DNA of 64,000 nt from G038396625 sp038396625 (GTDB lineage: Bacteria > Bacillota > Clostridia > Peptostreptococcales > Thermotaleaceae): the NCBI GenBank assembly GCA_038396625.1, contig CP121688.1:806001-870000 (forward strand), given 5' to 3'. Shown in pieces: positions 25,718 through 34,065 of this stretch (positions are counted from its first letter, which is position 1; every line of letters starts with the position of its first letter). Under the pieces are notes generated by a model. That model had not been told where the DNA came from and did not search any database. It worked only from the letters and a program-made list of their open reading frames with translations. A program made the position numbers and the translations under genes.

Positions 25718-27253
25718 ATGAATAATCAAGAACTTGTGCTAATTATAGATTTTGGTGGACAGTACAATCAGCTTATTGCTAGAAGAGTAAGGGAAGCCAA
25801 TGTGTATTGTGAAGTAGTATCGTATCGTACTTCTTTAGAGAAGATTAAAGAAAAAAATCCTAAGGGAATTATTTTGACAGGCGGTCCTGCCAGCGTATAT
25901 GCAGAAAATGCACCTACATGCGATCCTGGTTTGTTTGAAATGGAAATTCCTGTATTAGGGATTTGCTATGGGGGCCAGCTGATGGCACAAGTATTTAATG
26001 GTAAAGTGAACAGAGCTACTTCTAGAGAATATGGAAGAGTAGAATTGAATATCCATGATCGCGAGGGAATCTTTGTAGATATTCCAGATCATTCAAAATG
26101 CTGGATGAGCCATACAGACTTTATAGAAGTGGCTCCTGAAGGTTTTGAAATTACAGCTGCTACGGAGAATTGTCCAGTAGCTGCTATGAAAAATAGTGAA
26201 AAGAAATTATATGCAGTACAATTCCATCCTGAGGTAGAGCATTCAGAAAAAGGAAGAGAAATGATTAAAAACTTCCTGTATCAGGTATGTGGCTGTGCAG
26301 GAGATTGGAATATGCATAATTTTGCTGAACAAACAATCCAAGAGATCAAAGAAAAAGTGGGCAACAAAAAAGTATTATGTGCTTTATCAGGAGGAGTAGA
26401 TTCTTCTGTGGCTGCTGTGCTTGTGCATAAGGCTGTGGGCGATCAGTTGACTTGTATTTTTGTAGATCATGGATTGTTGCGAAAAAATGAAGGCGATCAA
26501 GTAGAAGAAATTTTTAAAGAAAAGTTTCACATGAACTTAATCAGAGTAAATGCCCAAGAAAGATTTTTAGGAAAGCTAAAAGGCGTAACAGACCCTGAAC
26601 GAAAAAGAAAAATTATTGGAGAAGAATTTATTCGTGTATTTGAAGAAGAGTCTTCGAAACTAGGAAACATTGATTATCTTGTACAGGGAACAGTATATCC
26701 TGATGTGATTGAAAGTGGTACAGATACAGCCTCTGTTATTAAAAGCCATCATAATGTAGGAGGGCTTCCAGAGGATATGGAATTTTCATTAATAGAGCCT
26801 CTAAGACAGCTTTTTAAGGATGAAGTTCGAAAAGTAGGAGAAGAGTTAGAAATTCCAGAAGAGATTGTATGGAGACAACCTTTCCCGGGACCAGGCTTGG
26901 CTATCAGAGTCCTAGGAGAAATTACTGAGGACAAGCTTCACATCGTAAGAGAATCTGATGCGATTTTAAGAGAAGAGATTAGAAAAGCAGGACTCCATAG
27001 AGAAATATGGCAGTACTTCACTGCCCTTCCTAATATCCGCAGTGTAGGGGTTATGGGAGATGAGAGAACCTATAGCCACACAGTAGCTGTTAGAGCCGTA
27101 ACGAGCTCTGATGGTATGACTTCAGATTGGGCAAGAATCCCTTATGAGGTATTAGAGAAAATTTCGAATCGTATTGTCAACGAAGTAGACCATGTGAATC
27201 GCATTGTCTATGATATAACTAGTAAACCACCTTCAACCATTGAGTGGGAGTAG
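25718..27253 (+). CDS. guaA: GMP synthase (glutamine-hydrolysing)
   Basis: 511-residue GMP synthase, aminating XMP with ATP and glutamine. The N-terminal class I amidotransferase has the nucleophile Cys83 in GICYGGQL and the His-Glu pair in FHPEVEHS; the ATP pyrophosphatase domain carries LSGGVDSSVAA; the C-terminal dimerisation domain ends SKPPSTIEWE. GGGGAGGTC precedes ATG 25718, preferred over the upstream in-frame ATG at 25697. It completes the guanine branch with guaB. Confidence 0.98.
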   Translation: MNNQELVLIIDFGGQYNQLIARRVREANVYCEVVSYRTSLEKIKEKNPKGIILTGGPASVYAENAPTCDPGLFEMEIPVLGICYGGQLMAQVFNGKVNRATSREYGRVELNIHDREGIFVDIPDHSKCWMSHTDFIEVAPEGFEITAATENCPVAAMKNSEKKLYAVQFHPEVEHSEKGREMIKNFLYQVCGCAGDWNMHNFAEQTIQEIKEKVGNKKVLCALSGGVDSSVAAVLVHKAVGDQLTCIFVDHGLLRKNEGDQVEEIFKEKFHMNLIRVNAQERFLGKLKGVTDPERKRKIIGEEFIRVFEEESSKLGNIDYLVQGTVYPDVIESGTDTASVIKSHHNVGGLPEDMEFSLIEPLRQLFKDEVRKVGEELEIPEEIVWRQPFPGPGLAIRVLGEITEDKLHIVRESDAILREEIRKAGLHREIWQYFTALPNIRSVGVMGDERTYSHTVAVRAVTSSDGMTSDWARIPYEVLEKISNRIVNEVDHVNRIVYDITSKPPSTIEWE

Positions 27254-27324
27254 GGTCTAGGGTTTTGTATACTAGGGAGTGTATATTTGAAATAATTAGA
27301 TACTGGATATTGTAGGTAAACTTT

Positions 27325-27386
27325 AGGTAGATGACTATGATTTTTGACCTGTATGGGGCAATCATAGCCATCTACCTTTTCATTTT
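27325..27386 (+). terminator. Terminator of guaBA
   Basis: An 18-base arm (27325-27342) pairs with 27360-27377 with a single mismatch across a 17-base loop, followed by TTTCATTTT. Confidence 0.82.
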
Positions 27387-27538
27387 AGAAGAGTTGTATT
27401 CTCCATGGAAAGTGCCAAAAATATACTTGACCAATAACAAAATTTGACTTATGGTATAATTAATGGAAAAATTACGATATTCATTAAGGTTAAGATATCG
27501 AATTTAAGGGATATGTCAACGAATGGAGGTTTAATGAA

Positions 27539-28120
27539 ATGAAATGTTGTATTCTTGTGGGAAGCCCACGAAAAAATGGCAATACATCTAAATTATTAAA
27601 GCCGTTTATTGAAGTACTTGAACTTCATCAAGTCCAGTATGATTTGATTTGGCTTTATGACAAACATATTGAACCTTGTACTGCTTGCCGAAACTGTCAA
27701 AAAGACTGGACAATTTTTGGATGTCGATATGCAGATGATATGCAAGAAATTTTTCATAAAATATATGATTGTGATATCATCATTTTAGCTACACCTATTT
27801 ATTCATGGTACTGCACACCACCTATGAAATCGCTGCTGGATCGTTTGGTGTATGGAATGAATAAGTATTATGGTGATGAAAAAGGTCCTTCGCTTTGGCA
27901 TGGCAAAAAGTTAGCTATCATAACTACTTGTGGGTATAGACCAGAAAAAGGAGCCGACTTATTCGAAGAAGGCATAAAACGGTATTGTAAGCACTCTCAA
28001 TTAAGATATATTGGAATGCTTGCTGAAAGAGATTTTGGATATAAATCTGAGTTTATAACGGATGATAAAATTCAGCATTCAAGGTCATTTGCTCTACAAC
28101 TAATAAATAATAAAGAATAG
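27539..28120 (+). CDS. Flavodoxin-like NAD(P)H-dependent FMN reductase family protein
   Basis: 193-residue protein of the iron-sulfur flavoprotein/NADPH-dependent FMN reductase group. The FMN phosphate loop ILVGSPRKNGNTSKLL opens the chain; ACRNCQKDWTIFGCRYADDM follows with Cys of the type seen near a 4Fe-4S site in iron-sulfur flavoproteins; ATPIYSWYCTPPMKSLLDRL completes the flavin site. It is monocistronic, with an extended -10 (TGGTATAAT ending at 27460) upstream and GGAGG before the ATG. Substrate unknown. Confidence 0.85.
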   Translation: MKCCILVGSPRKNGNTSKLLKPFIEVLELHQVQYDLIWLYDKHIEPCTACRNCQKDWTIFGCRYADDMQEIFHKIYDCDIIILATPIYSWYCTPPMKSLLDRLVYGMNKYYGDEKGPSLWHGKKLAIITTCGYRPEKGADLFEEGIKRYCKHSQLRYIGMLAERDFGYKSEFITDDKIQHSRSFALQLINNKE

Positions 28121-28222
28121 TATGGTATACTTATTGATTCGTAATATTCTTATAAAAGGATGTCATTTGGATGTAGATAGAATTATGCCATGATATTGCT
28201 AAAAGAATACATAATCATGCTA

Positions 28223-28256
28223 AAAATTCATGAAATAATTTTTCATGGATTTTTTT
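28223..28256 (+). terminator. Hairpin terminator after the flavodoxin-like gene
   Basis: A 13-base arm (28223-28235) pairs with 28241-28253 with one wobble, and the right arm runs into seven T residues. It lies about 100 bases after the stop. The gene-free interval 28121-28463 otherwise holds only the promoter of the next gene. Confidence 0.65.
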
Positions 28257-28371
28257 AGTGTCTCAAAATACAAATTATTTTCTGTGATTTTAATGCAATT
28301 AAGCATCAGGTGAAGCATTATGCATTATATACATTTTACTAACCAAGTTCAAATGAATTGCATATGGTTAC

Positions 28372-28399
28372 TTGACACAAAAACAGTATATGGTAATAT
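28372..28399 (+). promoter_or_regulatory. Sigma-A promoter of the PAS/sigma-54 activator
   Basis: Perfect TTGACA (28372-28377), 16-base spacer, and TAATAT (28394-28399) preceded by TGG as an extended -10. It lies 65 bases before the activator start. Confidence 0.72.
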
Positions 28400-28463
28400 A
28401 TAACCAAATTACAAAATTGTGTAAGAAAGATAGACGATAACCTTTAAAACGGAGGGAAATCAA

Positions 28464-29855
28464 ATGGAAGTTGTGTCAAATAAATGGACAAGGTTGATTT
28501 TGGAACAGATGGGTATCGTTGCAGCAACGGATAAACATGGAAGATATATATATGTAAATGAAAAATGGCAAGAAGATACTGAAATTTCTCTTGAGCAAGC
28601 TGTTGGAAGATACTCCTATGAGCTAATCGAAGGAAGCAAGGCCATACAAGCCCTTAGAACACAGAAGCCTGTCATTGCAGAAATAATGATTAAAACTAAG
28701 GGGGGCAAGGATTTGCCAGCAATTATAACTTATATGCCTATTTTTGACAAAGAGGAATTGTTCGGCTGTTTTATTTTTTCTACGTTTTCAACGATGAATC
28801 AAGCATGTTTGTTTAGCGAACGGATTGAATCCATTACAAGGGAATTTGAATCTTTAAAAGGCAAGCTACGAGAAAGAAGCGGTGCAAAATATAAGGTGGA
28901 GGATATTATAGGTGAGGGACCTGCCATGAAACGCTTGAAGGATCAGATTTATTTAGCGGGTGCATCAAATTCTACAGTATTGATTGAAGGGGAAACCGGC
29001 ACAGGAAAAGAGCTTGTAGCCCATGCCATACATAATTGTAGCTTAAGAGATATATTTCCATTTATAAAGGTAAATTGTTCTGCTATTCCAGAAAATCTAA
29101 TAGAGTCAGAATTTTTCGGATATGAGGAGGGTACATTTACTGGAGCAAAGAAAGGTGGACGAAGAGGAAAGTTTGAGAAAGCACATTTGGGGAGCATTTT
29201 TTTAGATGAGATAAACAGTATGAGTATGTCCATGCAGCCAAAGTTGCTACGAGTGCTGCAGGAAAGAGAGATTGAACGACTGGGTGGAAGTGAAAGCATG
29301 GCAGTAGATGCGCGTGTTATTGCTACTTCAAATGTACCATTAAAATCCATGGTAAAAAGTAATCAATTTAGAATGGATTTATATTATCGGTTAAATATTA
29401 TACATATTATCGTGCCACCTCTTCGAGAGCGAAGGGAAGATATCCCTTTATTGATAGATCATATGCTGCATAAGCTGAATGATCAGATGGATACAAAGAT
29501 TACGGGAATATCTCAAGATGCTTTGAATTATTTAATGAGCTATAATTGGCCGGGTAATGTGAGAGAATTACAAAACGTTGTGGAAAGGGCAATCTATTCA
29601 TGTTTCGGTGATAAATTGGTTTTGAAAAATTTTATAGCAGGAGAATCAATGGAAGAACAGGTAGCAACCCATCATGTAGATGTCAAAGATGGAGAAAGGA
29701 CACAATCTTTAAGTGAAAAAAAAGATTGTGCAGAGAGAGAAACCATTTTATTAGCCCTTAAAGCATGTGATCAGAATCGAGTTAAAACAGCAAGAATGTT
29801 AAATATTTCACGAACTGCATTATATAAAAAGCTTAAAAAGTATAATATAAAATGA
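28464..29855 (+). CDS. PAS-domain sigma-54-dependent transcriptional activator
   Basis: 463-residue enhancer-binding protein. Residues about 5-110 form a PAS-like sensor (VAATDKHGRYIYVNEKWQEDT); the AAA+ domain (about 145-370) has Walker A GETGTGKE near residue 176, Walker B GSIFLDEI, and the sigma-54 contact loop as GTFTGA at 223-228 instead of the usual GAFTGA; a Fis-type helix-turn-helix ends the chain (NRVKTARMLNISRTALYKKLKK). It directly precedes a sigma-54 promoter and repeat array, so it probably activates the acyl-CoA dehydrogenase/Mo hydroxylase operon. The ligand sensed by the PAS domain is unknown. Confidence 0.92.
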   Translation: MEVVSNKWTRLILEQMGIVAATDKHGRYIYVNEKWQEDTEISLEQAVGRYSYELIEGSKAIQALRTQKPVIAEIMIKTKGGKDLPAIITYMPIFDKEELFGCFIFSTFSTMNQACLFSERIESITREFESLKGKLRERSGAKYKVEDIIGEGPAMKRLKDQIYLAGASNSTVLIEGETGTGKELVAHAIHNCSLRDIFPFIKVNCSAIPENLIESEFFGYEEGTFTGAKKGGRRGKFEKAHLGSIFLDEINSMSMSMQPKLLRVLQEREIERLGGSESMAVDARVIATSNVPLKSMVKSNQFRMDLYYRLNIIHIIVPPLRERREDIPLLIDHMLHKLNDQMDTKITGISQDALNYLMSYNWPGNVRELQNVVERAIYSCFGDKLVLKNFIAGESMEEQVATHHVDVKDGERTQSLSEKKDCAERETILLALKACDQNRVKTARMLNISRTALYKKLKKYNIK

Positions 29856-29985
29856 CAAAATGAAGATCGAGTGTTATAAGAGATAAAAAATTAACATTTT
29901 GATGAGGAAAATAACCAGTATGTTTACTTTAAATATTTTACAAAATTAGGTAAAATTTAAAAAATATGATTTAATATGGAACTCC

Positions 29986-30057
29986 AAATGTAAACTAGAG
30001 TGTAAACCAAAGTGTAAACTAAAATGTAAACCTAACTGCAAACTAACGTGAACAGTT
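29986..30057 (+). repeat. Tandem 12-bp repeats, candidate activator-binding array
   Basis: Five consecutive 12-base units start at 29986, 29998, 30010, 30022 and 30034, with a degenerate sixth at 30046; consensus close to AAGTGTAAACTA. The array lies 150-220 bases upstream of the sigma-54 promoter, the usual distance of upstream activator sites. Confidence 0.75.
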
Positions 30058-30161
30058 TTATCATTTAGAAGCAGGAGAAAATTAGGGAAAAAGAAAGAGA
30101 AAAGTCGAAATAAAATTCAAAATATTTAGGTATTTATAGCTATTTGAATGGTTATAGCATC

Positions 30162-30207
30162 AAAAAAGCTAAGACATTGGCATGTCCAATGTCTTAGCTT
30201 TTTTTTT
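30162..30207 (+). terminator. Strong terminator just upstream of the sigma-54 promoter
   Basis: A perfect 19-base stem (30162-30180 with 30186-30204) around a 5-base loop ends in a run of nine T. The T-run abuts the -24 element, so read-through from the activator gene would stop exactly before the sigma-54 promoter. Confidence 0.92.
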
Positions 30208-30222
30208 GGCATAGAGATTGCA
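30206..30222 (+). promoter_or_regulatory. Sigma-54 promoter of the acyl-CoA dehydrogenase/Mo hydroxylase operon
   Basis: TTGGCATAGAGATTGCA matches the -24/-12 consensus, with GG (30208-30209) and GC (30220-30221) separated by 10 bases. It lies about 125 bases before the first acyl-CoA dehydrogenase start and just downstream of the PAS/sigma-54 activator gene and repeat array. Confidence 0.88.
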
Positions 30223-30346
30223 CTAATAAAGAAATTAAAAGGGGGGATTTGACTAAAAATTATCAATCAAACAAAACAAGAAAATAACAATGTTTGATTG
30301 AAGATATTTACTAAAAAATAGAAAAGAAAGAAGGTAGGCAGAATCT

Positions 30347-31489
30347 ATGTTTGATTTTACGGCTGAACAATTAGAACTGCAACAAAGAGTTCGCTCATTT
30401 GTCGACGAATACATTCGTCCCAATTCTAAAGTAATTGATTCTGGTGAAGTTCCAGAGGAGATTTTTAAAGCATGGTATAAGACTGGGTTGGTATGCCTTG
30501 TTGCGCCAAAAGCAGTAGGAGGAATTGAACTAGATACGAAGAGTTGTGCAATTGTGATGGAGGAGCTTGCAAAAGGAGATTTAGGACTTGCAACTGGGTT
30601 CGGTGCGAACAATTTAGGTTCCTATCCACTCCTTATCTCGGGAACCTTAGCACAACAGAAACAACATTTTGGTGCACTTCTAGAAGGAAAATATGGTGCG
30701 TTTGCTTTGACTGAACCTGGTGCAGGTTCTGATGCAGGAGCTGTTGCAACAACTGCTGTAAAAAAAGGTGATGAATACATATTAAATGGAACAAAATGCT
30801 ACATCACACAGGGTGGATTTGCAATTGATCAAGCATCTTCCTTAGTTATATTTGCATCTACAGATCAATCAAAAGGGAACAAGGGCTTAAGTGCATTCTT
30901 AGTGCCAGGAAATACACCGGGACTAAGTGTAGGAAAGATAGAAGATAAAATGGGAATCCGAGGATCTCAAACGGTTGAGTTGGTAATAGAAGATATGAAA
31001 ATTCCTGCTTCTTCATTGCTTGGAGCAGAAGGAGATGGAATGAAAATCGCAATGAAGACTCTTGACTCAGGGCGGTTGATGGTAGCGGCACAGGCTATTG
31101 GTGGTGCTCAGGCGGCATTAGATGAAGCAGTAAAATATGTAAAAAACCGTATGGATGGGTCAAAACCACTAGCAAAACAACAGGCTGTTACATTTAAATT
31201 AGCTGATATGGAAGCAAAGATAGAAGCAGGTAGACAGCTTGTATACCGTGGGGCTTTCTTAAAAGACAATAAGCAACCGTATTCACATCATTCAGCAATC
31301 ACGAAATTATTTGCAACAGATATGGCAATGCAGGTGGCAAGAGACGCTATGGATATTATGGGGACTTATGGTTATTCGAAGGATTCAGCTATTGAAAAAA
31401 TCTGGAGAGATTCAAGAATACTTTCAATTTATGAAGGGACAAATCAAATACAGAGATTGGTTATTGGTGGAGGATTGCTTAGAAAATAG
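30347..31489 (+). CDS. Acyl-CoA dehydrogenase (first of two)
   Basis: 380-residue FAD acyl-CoA dehydrogenase, oxidising or, in reverse, reducing the alpha-beta bond of an acyl-CoA. N-terminal helical domain, middle beta domain with YGAFALTEPGAGSDAG and CYITQGGFA, and C-terminal domain with the catalytic Glu363 in SIYEGTNQIQRL. Length is normal. It is the first gene after the sigma-54 promoter, 38 bases before a second dehydrogenase. Electrons would normally go to an electron transfer flavoprotein; only an EtfB-like gene is present downstream. Substrate unknown. Confidence 0.93.
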   Translation: MFDFTAEQLELQQRVRSFVDEYIRPNSKVIDSGEVPEEIFKAWYKTGLVCLVAPKAVGGIELDTKSCAIVMEELAKGDLGLATGFGANNLGSYPLLISGTLAQQKQHFGALLEGKYGAFALTEPGAGSDAGAVATTAVKKGDEYILNGTKCYITQGGFAIDQASSLVIFASTDQSKGNKGLSAFLVPGNTPGLSVGKIEDKMGIRGSQTVELVIEDMKIPASSLLGAEGDGMKIAMKTLDSGRLMVAAQAIGGAQAALDEAVKYVKNRMDGSKPLAKQQAVTFKLADMEAKIEAGRQLVYRGAFLKDNKQPYSHHSAITKLFATDMAMQVARDAMDIMGTYGYSKDSAIEKIWRDSRILSIYEGTNQIQRLVIGGGLLRK

Positions 31490-31527
31490 AGCGTTGCAAA
31501 ATCGTTTCAGATAGGAGGATGTTTTAA

Positions 31528-32652
31528 ATGAAATTTGAGTTAACAAAGGAACAACAGATGATACAAAAAAGCGCTGCTGACTTTGCAAAAAACACATTAG
31601 AGCCAATCGCTTTTGATATTGACAGAACGGGTGAATATCCTAGTGTTGCAATAAAAGCAATGGCTGCTCATGACTTCATGGGGATAACGATTCCAACTGA
31701 GTTTGGCGGGATAGATACTGATTATTTAAGTGTAGCATTGATATCTGAAGCTTTTGGGAAAGCAAATGCTGCAGCGGCTGCAATTGCAATTGCACATGCT
31801 GTGATGGCAGCAGGTACTATTGCAAAATATGGTTCAGTGGAATTGAAGAATAATTATCTTTCTGCTATGGCAAATGGAGAAATATTAGGTGGATATGCCC
31901 TTGCTGAACCAAATGCAGCACTAGCATCAGGACCTGACAAAGTAGTAGCTGTAAAAGATGGTGACAAATACCTTTTAAATGGTAAAAAATTCTTCGTAGC
32001 CAATGGTGGGGTTGCGGATGTATACGTAGTGATTGCTCAGACAAATGAAGAAGCAGGGCAAAAAGGTGTTAGCGCATTTGTAGTAGATGCTTCTGAGGCT
32101 ACAGTTGTAAGAAGTGTTGATAAATTAGGTCTTCGTGCATTCCCTACAGCTGAAATAAAATTTAAAAATGCAAAAGCAGTTTTATTAGGGGCTGAAGAAG
32201 ATGGCGTCAAAATTATGAAGGATATTCAGGCGCGTGCAGATGTTGCTTTTGGGGCAGTAGCTGTTGGTATTGGTCAGGCTGCATTAGAGGAATCTATTAC
32301 ACATTGTCAAAACCGTGTTCAGTTTGGAAATCCCATTGGAAAAATTCAGGCAGTACAATGGCTACTTGCTGAAATGGCAACAAACATTCACATGATGAGA
32401 CTTGCTGTATATAAAGCTGTTAATTCCGTGCAGGAAAACGATAATTATATCTATGATGCAGCTTTTATGAAGATGTATGTAATGAAAGCTGGTGTAGACG
32501 CTGGCATGAATGCAGTACAGATTCATGGAGGTATTGGTTACAGTAGAGAACATAATATTGAAAGATATTTTAGAGATATCAGAGGGGCATTTAACATTGA
32601 AAATGTAAGTGAATACCCACAAAAGATTATCGCTGGAATGTTATTAAAATAA
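31528..32652 (+). CDS. Acyl-CoA dehydrogenase, divergent second paralogue
   Basis: 374-residue acyl-CoA dehydrogenase-family protein. FAD-binding patterns are LGGYALAEPNAALASGPDK (GSDA replaced by ASGP) and KFFVANGGVADVY. In the C-terminal domain the usual YEGTNQIQ is replaced by IENVSEYP, with Glu358 aligning to the catalytic base. These changes suggest a different substrate or a role as partner subunit of the first dehydrogenase. GGAGGATG precedes the ATG. Same operon as the preceding and following genes. Confidence 0.9.
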   Translation: MKFELTKEQQMIQKSAADFAKNTLEPIAFDIDRTGEYPSVAIKAMAAHDFMGITIPTEFGGIDTDYLSVALISEAFGKANAAAAAIAIAHAVMAAGTIAKYGSVELKNNYLSAMANGEILGGYALAEPNAALASGPDKVVAVKDGDKYLLNGKKFFVANGGVADVYVVIAQTNEEAGQKGVSAFVVDASEATVVRSVDKLGLRAFPTAEIKFKNAKAVLLGAEEDGVKIMKDIQARADVAFGAVAVGIGQAALEESITHCQNRVQFGNPIGKIQAVQWLLAEMATNIHMMRLAVYKAVNSVQENDNYIYDAAFMKMYVMKAGVDAGMNAVQIHGGIGYSREHNIERYFRDIRGAFNIENVSEYPQKIIAGMLLK

Positions 32653-32685
32653 ATATTTACTCAATTAAAAAGGAGGTAGCTTAAT

Positions 32686-33570
32686 TTGAATATTTTACAT
32701 GAATTTGAATACTACGCACCAAATACAAAGAGTGAGGCATTAGAATTGGTAGCAAAATTAGGAGATAAGGCAAAGATTCTTGCAGGGGGAACAGATTTAA
32801 TCATCCAAATGAAAGAAAAGCTGTTGGAAGTAGATAATATCATCGATATTAGTGGGATAAATGAACTAAAAGGTATCCAATGTGAAGATGGAAAAGGTGC
32901 TGTAATCGGTGCAATGACTACAATAGAAGCACTTGAATTTTCAGAGGAATTAAAAAATAAGTATGATGCACTTACATATGCTGCAGGAGAACTTGGATCA
33001 AACCAAGTAAGATGTATGGCTACAATTGGTGGAAACTGCTGTAATGCATCTCCATGTGCAGATACTGTTCCATCTCTTTGTGCTTATGGTGGGAAAGTAG
33101 TTATTAGTAGCAAAGATGGCGAAAAGGAAATGGCTGTAGAAGATTTTATTCTTGGAAATCGTAAGATTGCTTTGGAAGCAGGAGAAATGATAACAAAATT
33201 TGTTCTTCCTGAACCAACAGCAAAATCAGCTTGCCGGTATGGTTATGTAGGATTAAGAGATGCAATGGAAATAGATCTTGCCAGTGTGGCTGCAAATATT
33301 ACATTAGCAGCAGATGGTGAAACGATTAAAGATGCAAAAGTGGTAATGGGATCTGTCTATTTTAAGCCTTTAGTATCTCAAATGATTCCAGATTTATTAC
33401 AAGGAAAGAAATTGACAGAAGACTTGCTTGTAAATGTTGGTAAAGCTGCACAAGATGAAGCAAAACCAATTTCCGATGTTAGGGCTTCAGCTGAATATAG
33501 AAGAGAAGTCATTGATGCATTGGCTCGTAGGATAGTAAAAGAAGCATATGAAGCTGCAAAGGAGGCGTAA
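32686..33570 (+). CDS. Molybdenum hydroxylase FAD-binding subunit (second set)
   Basis: 294-residue CoxM/HcrB-family flavoprotein subunit. Signatures: ILAGGTDLIIQMKE near residue 33 and ATIGGNCCNASPCADTVP near residue 113; the Cys-rich variant of this loop differs from the first cluster (ATIGGNVANAFAGAD). No 4Fe-4S insertion as in 4-hydroxybenzoyl-CoA reductase. Start is TTG 32686, with AAAGGAGGTAGC upstream. It lies 33 bases after the second acyl-CoA dehydrogenase and 3 bases before the 2Fe-2S subunit, so dehydrogenases and hydroxylase are one transcription unit. Confidence 0.93.
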   Translation: MNILHEFEYYAPNTKSEALELVAKLGDKAKILAGGTDLIIQMKEKLLEVDNIIDISGINELKGIQCEDGKGAVIGAMTTIEALEFSEELKNKYDALTYAAGELGSNQVRCMATIGGNCCNASPCADTVPSLCAYGGKVVISSKDGEKEMAVEDFILGNRKIALEAGEMITKFVLPEPTAKSACRYGYVGLRDAMEIDLASVAANITLAADGETIKDAKVVMGSVYFKPLVSQMIPDLLQGKKLTEDLLVNVGKAAQDEAKPISDVRASAEYRREVIDALARRIVKEAYEAAKEA

Positions 33571-33573
33571 GAA

Positions 33574-34065
33574 GTGAAAAAACAATTAATCAAATTAGAT
33601 GTTAATAATGAGATTTATGAAGTAGCCGTAACGCCTATGGACATTCTTGTAGATGTTATCAGAAAAGAAATAGGCCTTACAGGAACAAAAAAAGGATGCG
33701 GACAGGGAGACTGTGGCGCATGTACTGTTATCATCGATGGAAAGACACAACTTGGATGTTTAAAGCTTGCAATTGCTTGTCAAGGCAAAAAAATTACGAC
33801 GATCGAAGGGCTTGCTGACTCTCAAACCGGTGAATTGCATCCACTTCAAAAAGCATTCTTAGATCACGGTGCTGTGCAATGCGGATTCTGTACCCCTGGA
33901 ATGCTTCTTTCTTCAAAGGCTTTAGTAGATCAAAATCCAAACCCAACGAAAGAAGAAATCAAACATGCATTGGCAGGAAATACTTGCCGTTGTACAGGAT
34001 ATCAATTGATCATTGAAGCAGTAGATGCTTATGCAAAGGCTGTTTCAGAAGGAGAGGTGAAATAA
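33574..34065 (+). CDS. Molybdenum hydroxylase 2Fe-2S subunit (second set)
   Basis: 163-residue iron-sulfur subunit with both [2Fe-2S] domains complete. The plant-type cluster motif is GCGQGDCGACTVIIDGK with its fourth Cys in LGCLKLA; the helical domain has QCGFCTPGM and NTCRCTGYQ. Start is GTG 33574 with AAAGGAGGCG upstream. The stop is directly followed by the ATG of the Mo subunit. Order FAD, FeS, Mo is the same as in the first cluster except that there the FeS subunit comes first. Confidence 0.95.
   Translation: MKKQLIKLDVNNEIYEVAVTPMDILVDVIRKEIGLTGTKKGCGQGDCGACTVIIDGKTQLGCLKLAIACQGKKITTIEGLADSQTGELHPLQKAFLDHGAVQCGFCTPGMLLSSKALVDQNPNPTKEEIKHALAGNTCRCTGYQLIIEAVDAYAKAVSEGEVK

Noticed and set aside
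30223..30346. Possible Mo-cofactor riboswitch upstream of the Mo hydroxylase operon
   Set aside because: The leader after the sigma-54 promoter is short and AT-rich, with no recognisable Moco aptamer elements.
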